A stretch of DNA of 64,000 bases from Scalesia atractyloides (Eukaryota > Streptophyta > Magnoliopsida > Asterales > Asteraceae), in assembly GCA_947069175.1 (NCBI GenBank), contig CAMTDV010000007.1, forward strand, positions 49,061,681 to 49,125,680. Reading direction: 5' to 3'. Below, piece after piece: positions 56,616-64,000 of this stretch. A program made the translations under genes and the position numbers. Below the pieces are notes generated by a model. That model saw only the letters and a program-made list of their open reading frames with translations, was not told the DNA's origin and did no database searches. Position 1 is the stretch's first letter. Each line of letters starts with the position of its first letter.

Positions 56616-57277
56616 ATGGCTAACTCGGATGAGGCGCAAAGTAGCCACCGAGATATTAACTCTAACAATGCCGAAAACATAAGCCATCGATAATGATGAT
56701 TTCCAAGCTCCCAAAGATGCAGTTGTTGGAAAGGCCATGGTAAAGGTCATGGAGATATTTAAGGAAGTGAGTGCTACTCGCTCCAAACCTTTGTCTATTC
56801 CACATCCTCGGCTTGGAAGGAGAGCTCTGTTCACTCTTCAAATGCGAAGAGTGAACCAAGAAAACTAGAACTTAACAATAGGTCCCGTTCTTCTAAAGAC
56901 GGATGTACCTACAAATGCTTCTTTTCCTGTAAACCCCAAGATTTTAATGGAGAAAGGGGAGCAGTAGAATCCTTGAAATGGCTTGATGAAATGGAGACGA
57001 TAGTAGATATCAGCGCTTGTGCTGATAAAGAGGTGGTAAAGTATGTATCATAGTATTTCAAGGGTGATGCCTGATTTGGTGGAAGGTAATGGTCCAATCA
57101 ACATGTAAGGTATACCTGTACAACTTGTGATGGTCCAAGTTTGTTGATCTAGTCAAAGAGACTTACTGCCCACCTCATGAGGTGGAGAAGATAGAGTCAG
57201 ACTTTCTGACTCTCATAATGAAAAATTTAGATTGTAGGTAATGTTTCTGACTTCAACTCCATGTCTAGATTAGTTTC
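56616..57277 (+). pseudogene. gag start of gypsy F, heavily decayed
   Basis: Starts MANSDEAQSSHRDIN. Near 56930-57060 a second frame reads FNGERGAVESLKWLDEMETI and CADKEVVKYVS, the retrotransposon gag core (compare FxGxxGAVALTRWIEKMESV...CAExQKVKYA). Stops and frameshifts are frequent, making it more decayed than gag of D or E. Truncated at 57278 by the C insertion. Confidence 0.75.
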
Positions 57278-59880
57278 TGTCACACCCTCAATTTCCACTT
57301 GCGGAGTATTACGCGAGGCGTGTGATCAAACCAGAATCTCAGACACTAGCAATATCGAACGACTCTATATGATTTATTTAAACATTTTCCAAAAACATTT
57401 GTTGTAAACATTCATAGTCATTTTCAAAATATCAAGGTTTCAAATTTAGCGGAAGCATTAAAGTAAAGTAACGGCGCCAACATAAACGCCAAAACCAAAA
57501 TCCCAAAAATTATTCGTAAATAAAGACTCGATAAAAATGTCTTGATCAAATGCAAGTGAGTGACCTAGCGCTCCTAGCGTCCTGAGAAACATGCAAAGAA
57601 ACAAGTGTCAACATTAAAGAAGAGTGAGTTCACAGGTTTTTATAAGTTCACAAGTTCGGTTAAAAGATTGTTTTTCCCCGTTATCCCTAACCCGAGATAA
57701 CGACATAGTTCCATTATTCCTAACCTGGAATAATAAGGTTGGTTCGTAAATAAGTTCAATGTTAACATGTAGGTAGCGAGCCTAAAGTTACGTCACATAA
57801 GAGTTCGCGATCGAAGCTGACTGTTGTAGCCTCTGTGTTGCCAGGTCTATCACTGACCATGGCGAAAGTTAGGCCAAATTAATCACCCGTTGACCATTCT
57901 TGGTCGGCTAGCGCGACTAGCTCAGGTGGGGCTTGTCGGGCCCAGTAGTACTACTATAATTTCCCCGCTATCTAATCCAATACTAACAATCCGAGAGTTG
58001 GTTGAGGACTTCCGTGATAAAGCTACTTAGTGACCATAACGTATATTAACATTAACTTAGTTACCGAATAGTTAACGGCGTTAAATTTCGCATAACGTAA
58101 AAGATAGAGTTGTAGAGCGTATACATGTTTCTCCCCCTGTTGTTTAAAACTGGATAAAATAGGGGCCGTGCTCACCTTAAATTGCTCGGTTAGAATAACG
58201 CAAAAGAAGCAAATGATGGAACCGCTAATCGCGTCCTAACATGTCAACCGATTTAAAGTTAGTGTGTGAACACACTGACACAAAACCCTACGCATAACTA
58301 ACACACAGTACGACACACGTAATAACCAATTCGAAACCATAATCATGCATGCAAAGTATCACCATACAAAATAATGATCAAATCAACTTGTCATAAACAC
58401 AGATTAACTCATACAACACTTAGGTACACACAAACGCAAGTTATCATGTTTCAGCTTGTACGCTCATAACTGGGCTGTTTTCGAGGATTTTTATAAAATA
58501 CTTCCAACGTTCCAAAAATTCCAATGTTTTTACAGGAGGTGTCAATTAGACTGTAGAATGTTTTCTAAAATTTTCAAATCCTAAATCTTTACCAATTATT
58601 TATAAACATTTATATCCTAGGCTGCAGTCAGATTCGTCGCTTTCTGACTGCACTCCACGAGAAAAATTATTTAAAAATCATCGTTCATCAAATTAACAAA
58701 ATTCTAGTTGGAGATTTTCGGAAATTCCCGTCTCTAGTTACTGTACAATATTCGTGACTTAACCCCACACAGACTATGAGATCCGACTCGATAAACAACC
58801 TGCAAATTCTGCAGAATTTACGCAGCTTCAGCTGTTGCACTAAATGACCACTTGAAATAGCAAACAACCTCAGAAAAATATGAATCCGGCACCATTTGAA
58901 GCGTTTTTCAAAATTACACGTTTTAGGCTTCAGAAAATACACTTTTCAATAAATAATGATCAGGTTACAGCCAATTGAAGTTGGCTGTAAATGTCAATCA
59001 GCTTACTGTTTTCCACTTTATCGCACTAGAACATGTTTAAACGGCCATGACGCTTAGTTGTATTGATTAACAGCAGGTTAACTTGTCAAACATCATCATA
59101 CATATCAATATTCATGCAAACCCTAAATATATATCATGATCTTTATCGATAAACGCAGCCTACGATTTTAGTAATCAACATATCGTCACAACCGCAAAGA
59201 TTCGTATATTCATCCGAACTAATCATACACCACAACACTTTTTCATACTAATAATCATACAAGCACATAATCATGATCAAGATTACACAAAACCTAGTGT
59301 GAATCGCAATACAATTAAACCCTAACCATGAAACGATGATGATTAGCGAACCGGGACAAGCTTGGAATCGATCCGGGAGTGTAGACTTGCGCGACGTGAG
59401 AGGGGGGGGGGCTGCCGTCGCACTCTTCTAGGGATTAGGGTTTTGATTTTTTTTAAACATCCCATGCATACATACATATACATAGGGGGCGGTTTGGGTT
59501 ATTCCTTGGGCCGCAAGGGTGGGATGGCGGGTTGGGATTGTGTAGTCACAAGGTCGACACGTTTCGCGGCTCGGTTCGGTTCGGCTATTTATTTTTTTTT
59601 ATTTTTTTACAATTTGGTAACACAAGGCTTATAATTATAAATCGCGAAATGAAAGCGTGATACAATAATCTACAAGCGTCTAATAACACATAGCACGTAA
59701 TTCAGATACAACCCGTCTAATAACACATAGCACGTAATTCACCCAATAGATTCACAAAGTTAGCGTAGTTATTGCGAGCGTGTAATTAATTCTCCGAATT
59801 AATTCTCCGAATTAAATCAGCATAGGATGAATAACAATAAAGTAGCGCGTTTAAGATACCTGAAAAGCCGGGATGTCACA
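57278..59880 (-). repeat. 3' LTR of gypsy C
   Basis: 2603 bp, minus strand TGTGACATCCCGGC ... GAGGGTGTGACA, homologous to the D LTRs. Its minisatellite is reduced to about two units (57678-57745), and a short duplication (CGTCTAATAACACATAGCAC, twice) lies near 59680-59740. Confidence 0.9.
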
Positions 59881-59921
59881 TTTCCCCATGTTGAAAGAAT
59901 TTTCGTCCCAAAAATTGAGTA

Positions 59922-60001
59922 AACGCGGTTTAGAATGCAACGCACAAAGATTCAGTTTGTTAACGCGGTTTAGAATGCAACGCACAAAGATTCAGTTTGT
60001 T
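59922..60001 (-). repeat. exact 40-bp tandem duplication in the pre-LTR region of C
   Basis: AACGCGGTTTAGAATGCAAC + GCACAAAGATTCAGTTTGTT occurs twice without a mismatch (59922-59961 and 59962-60001). The corresponding single copy in D lies between the two PPT-like segments (37880-37917). Confidence 0.95.
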
Positions 60002-60049
60002 AGAATGGTACAAGTAAATCCCAGGTTGTTATATCATCCCCATGTTGAA

Positions 60050-63000
60050 AGAATTTCGTCCCGAAATTCAGTTGGCGGTAACGTCAGATTGCGGCTCAGC
60101 TGCAAAAAGGTGTGGATATTTGCTTTTCATTTGGTCCTCTCTTTCCCACGTGAACTCCGGTCCACGCTTAGAGTTCCAACGAACCTTGACGATCGGTATC
60201 TTGCTGTGCCTTCGAGTCTTGATCTACGGTCCATGATCTCGATAGGTTGTTCTACAAAATGCAGTTGCTCATCCACTTGAATCTCATCCAATGAATGACT
60301 AGGGTCTCATCTGATAGACACTTCTTCAGATTGGACACGTGAAAAACGTTATGAACTCCACTGAGTTCGGCAGGAAGGTCTAACTGATAAGCTACGGGCC
60401 CGATACGCTTCGAAATCACAAATGGGCCTACGTACCTGGGTTTAGTTTGCCTCGTTTCCCAAAACGAATTACACTCTTCCAGGGTGACACTTTCAGTAGG
60501 ACGTGGTCACCTACTTGAAATTTGAGTGGTTTGCGTCGTTGATCAGCGTAACTTTTCTGTCGATCTCGAGCCGCTGCCATGCGGTTTCTGATTTGCACAA
60601 TCTTTTCAGTAGCCTCAAGTATCAACTCAGGACCTGTGAGTTGACTGTCACCAACTTCTGCCCAACAGACCGATGATCTACATTTGCGACGTATAATGCA
60701 TCAAACGGTGCTGCCGAATACTCGTATGGTAACTGTTGTTATAGAGAATTCCACCAAAGGCAGATGGATTTCCCAACTGTTCCCGAAGTCTACCACGCAT
60801 GCCCTAAGCATGTCCTCCAAGTCTGAATGGTCCTTTCACTTTGACCATCCGTCTGAGGGTGGTAAGCTGTGTTCATATCTAAGCGTGTACCCAACGCTTT
60901 CTGAAGTGACCGCCAAAAGTTGGACATGAAACGAGCATCTCTGTCTGAAATGATGGACGTTGGCACCCCGTGCCGAGAAACTACTTCCTTAATGTAGATG
61001 CGAGTCAACTTATCCATCTTATCTGTTTCTTTGGTCGCTAGGAAGTGTGCAGACTAGTTAGACGATCCACGATCACCCAGATGGTATCGCAACCACCCGG
61101 AGTTCGCGGGAGTTTAGTGATATCCTAACTATCCCATTTCCACACTGGGATCTCAGGTTGTTGAAGTAGCCCTAATGGCTTTTGGTATTCCACCTTGACT
61201 TTCGCACAAGTCAAACACTTGCTCACGTAGGTGGCTATATCCGCTTTCATGTTGGGACACCAGTAGCGGCTTTAAGGTCTTGATACATCTTATCCGAACC
61301 AGGATGGACAGAGTATCGGGATTTGTGAGCTTGTCCATAACTAGCTTCCTGAGGTTTCCGTAGAGAGGTACCCATATACGATTCATGAAATACCGGGCAC
61401 CATTGGGTTTCACTTCCCAATCGCGTTCCATCTTTCCCACAGATTCGGCCTTGATGTTCTCTTCATTAACTGCTTCTAGCTGCGCGTCGCGTATCTGTTC
61501 GGGTAACGCAAATGAATTTGAACTGTAGTGCTCGTACCCACGAGGTTTCAAGTGCTCCTTCCGACTAAGGGCATCAGCTACCACGTTAGCTTTACCCGGG
61601 TGATACCAAATGGCACATTCATAATCGTTCAGGAGTTCGACCCAGCGACGCTGTCGCATGTTCAACTCCTTCTGGTCAAAAATATGTTGGAGGCTCTTGT
61701 GATCCTTGTAGATTGTGCACCTTGTTCCATATAGATAGTGTCTCCAAATCTTAAGTGCAAACACAACTGCTCCCAATTCAAAGTCATGTGTCGTGTAGTT
61801 CTTCTCGTGGACCTTCAACTGTCGGGATGCATACACGATGACCTTATCACGTTGCATGAGCACACATCCCAATCCCATGAATGGAAGCGTCAGAATATAC
61901 CACAAAATCATCTGTCCCCTCTGGCAAGGACAAAATGGGTGCACTACAAAGCTTCTGCTTCAGTAATTGAAATGTGCTTCCTGTTTGTCACCCCAAGCAT
62001 ACTTGGTGCCCTTCTGAGTAGAGTGGTAAGCGTTTGCGATCTTGGAAAATCCCTGATGAAACGTCTATAGTAACCAGCCAAACCCAAAAATTGGCGGATC
62101 TCTATCGGTATCCTGGGTGCTTCCCAGTTCTTGGTAGCATCGATCTTGGTGGGATCAACATGAATACCCTTTTCATTCACATATGCCCGAGAAACTGAAC
62201 TTCCCGAATCCAGAAATCACACTTCGAAAAACTTGGCATATAGTTTCTCCTGTTGAAGTAGTTCCAGCAATAATCGCAGATGCTCAGCATGTTCTTCTTC
62301 ACCCTTAGAGTAGATGAGTATATCATCGATGAACACGATGACAAACTTGTCGAGATACGGCTTACACACGCGGTTCATGATGTCCATGAAACACCGCGGG
62401 TGCATTGGTGAGACCGAAGGGCATGACCAAGAACTCATAATGGCCATACCAAGTGCGAAATGCCGTCTTGGCGATATCCTCCTCTCTGACGCGTAGTTGG
62501 TGATAACCGGACCGTAGATCAATCTTGGAGTAGTAGCTTGACCCCTGATGCTGGTCGAAAAGATCGTCGATGCGAGGTAATGGGTATTGGTTCTTGACGG
62601 TAACCTTATTGAGTTCCCTGTAGTCGATGCACATGGGAAGGTCCCGTCCTTCTTCTTGACAAAAAGGACCGGAGCTCCCCATGGCGAAGTACTGGGTTGG
62701 ATAAAATCCTTTTTCCAACAATTCCTGAAGTTGGGTAGACAGCTCTTGCAGCTCTGCTGGAGCTAGGCGGTACGGGGCCTTGGCGATAGGAGTCGCATGG
62801 CTCGCCAATTCGATTTCAAACTCTACTTGTCGATGTGAGTGGAAGACCGGGTAACTCCTCTGGAAACACATCGGGAAAGTCACGGACGGATGGGGATATC
62901 TTCAATCCGCTTCTCGTCCTTCGACTGCTCGGTGACTAGTGCGAGCAAAGCAAAAGAGTTCTTCTTCCGAAGATACTTCTGAGCTTGCATGTAAGAGATG

Positions 63001-63400
63001 ATGTTCGTGACGGCGCCTGCCTTCTCGCCTTGCACCATCAAGACTTCGTCGTTAGAGAGCGGAATACGGATAGCTTTCTCGAAACAGAGAACTTCAGTCG
63101 GACGTCGGATAGCCAGTCCATTCCGGCTACCACATCAAAACTACCTAGGGTAGTTATCATCTGATCAATGGTAAAGGTGTGACCCGCGAGTTTAAGTTGA
63201 CAGCCGGTCACTAGGTGAGTCACATCTACAGATTTACCATCGGCTAGTTCTATGACGTAAGGGGTCTCTAGGGGTTTAGGTGTGAGATTTAGTTCTTCCT
63301 AAAAGACTCAGATATAAAACTCTTATCCGCACCGTATCAAAAAGTACAGTAGTAAAATGATCGTTAAGTGGAAACTTACCGGTGACCACATTCGAGTCGT
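60050..63400 (-). pseudogene. pol of gypsy C, multiply frameshifted
   Basis: Chromodomain region about 60060-60300, GPY/F and KSYADQRRKPLKF about 60430-60625, integrase core with ISDRDARF about 60960 and HPG/CLTCAKVK about 61200-61330, RNase H with EKNYTTHDFELGAVV about 61780, RT with FIDDILIYS about 62320 and PLPRIDDLFDQ about 62560, protease near 63345. The protease DTGA motif is itself frameshifted by a one-base loss. At least eight frame changes occur over the region, so no pol product is possible. Confidence 0.9.
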
Positions 63401-64000
63401 TTCTGGCCTCTCCACGGCCTAGCGTGAATGCACGTGCTTTGGCACCTCCTGTGCCACCATTTCCATTATTGCTATTGTTGTTATTGTTGTTGTTGTTGTT
63501 GTTATTCCCACCATTGTTGTTGTTGCGAAGTTGCGGGCAGTCTCGCTTGAAATGGGCAGTGCTACCGCACTAATAGCATCCCCGGTTATTACCCTGGTGC
63601 TGGTTCTGATTTTGTCGTGACATGATCTCCCCGCGACAATCCTTTGCCGCGTGTCCTGCTTTACCACATCGTTGGCAGCGATTTCCGGCGCAAGGGCCGT
63701 GATGATGGAGGTCACAACGATTACATTGCGGCTTTCGACCCGCATAGCCGCTCGAGTTCTGGGTGTTGTTGGCAGATGATTGTTGTGACCCCGATTGTTG
63801 TTGAAGTTGTTGGACCGCTTCTGGTTTCCTTGTTGTGGCTGGGCTGATGAAGACTGCCGAGCAGGTGAGTCTTCAAATTTTCTTTTGTTGTCCGGGACAA
63901 TTTCAGTTGCACCCCTAGGTGGTAACTTCCTTTGCTCCACCGCCTTATCGGTGAGTTTATGTGCCAGTCTAATCACTTGATGCTCCGTCGTAGGGTTGCT
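63401..64000 (-). pseudogene. gag C-terminal part of gypsy C, partial
   Basis: Minus strand from the right edge: RLAHKLTDKAVEQRKLP, DNKRKFEDSPARQ, then knuckle CQRCGKAGHAAKDC (about 63670, intact), a second knuckle GCY-stop-CGSTAHFKRDC with TAG near 63571, and a poly-Asn tract from an (AAC)n repeat at about 63475-63535. Continues beyond the window. Confidence 0.85.

Larger units (their letters stand above)
50563..57277 (+). mobile_element. Ty3/gypsy element F, 5' part, cut by element C
   Basis: Plus strand: LTR 50563-53941, degenerate PBS, ORF1 54117-55183, a repeat-rich spacer, gag from 56616 to the break at 57278 where the LTR of element C begins. The remaining gag, pol and 3' LTR should lie right of the window beyond C. 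It is a third gypsy family, different from D/C and E. Confidence 0.85.
57278..64000 (-). mobile_element. Ty3/gypsy chromovirus C, 3' part (continues right of window), same family as D
   Basis: Minus strand: gag at the right edge, pol, PPT, 3' LTR 57278-59880. Nearly every segment aligns with D by eye, but C has many more frameshifts. It is inserted in gag of element F; the presumed target sequence at the left is GTTTC (57273-57277), with its mate off-window. Confidence 0.9.

Overview
This is plant nuclear DNA, almost certainly from a eudicot. The style of its Ty3/gypsy chromoviruses, its Ulp1-carrying Mutator-like element and its flavin monooxygenase reminds me of Asteraceae, but that is recall and was not searched. 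Nearly all of the 64 kb is transposable-element sequence in nested layers. Only one host gene is visible: an apparently intact, seven-exon flavin-containing monooxygenase (FMO) on the minus strand at 41916-49020.

Layout, left to right. (1) 1-2562: Ty1/copia element A, minus strand, with its 5' LTR at 1826-2562; it runs off the left edge. (2) 2563 to about 18380: a decayed Mutator-like element. It carries a plus-strand Ulp1/C48 protease gene, whose catalytic half is at 11642-13439, and a convergent minus-strand FAR1-type MULE transposase at 14255-16938. The Ulp1 gene is split by copia element B (3620-11636, target duplication ACACC). (3) 18385-18562 plus 40702-41625: the 3' end of a LINE, split by the Ty3/gypsy chromovirus D (18563-40701, target duplication AAGAC). 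D is itself split inside its integrase by a second gypsy chromovirus, E, on the minus strand (26288-37064, target duplication CATGT). (4) 41916-49020: the FMO gene. Its 4.9-kb first intron holds a second LINE (about 44282-47306, antisense to the gene) that contains a solo LTR (44966-46020, target duplication CTGAC). (5) 49304-50355: a tandem duplication of about 525 bp upstream of the FMO gene. (6) 50563-57277: gypsy element F, with a 3.4-kb 5' LTR, an ORF1 and the start of gag. It is cut by gypsy element C (57278-64000, minus strand), a close relative of D that runs off the right edge.

The insertion order follows from the target duplications: LINE, then D, then E; Mutator-like element, then B; FMO intron, then LINE, then solo LTR; F, then C. 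Every element gene has stops or frameshifts, except the short D ORF1 and the long D pol segment before the E insertion. The least expected structure is in the LTRs of E: three diverged tandem modules of about 160 bp with tRNA-like B boxes and a perfect 11-bp hairpin in two of them, plus a fourth tRNA-like sequence in the opposite orientation.
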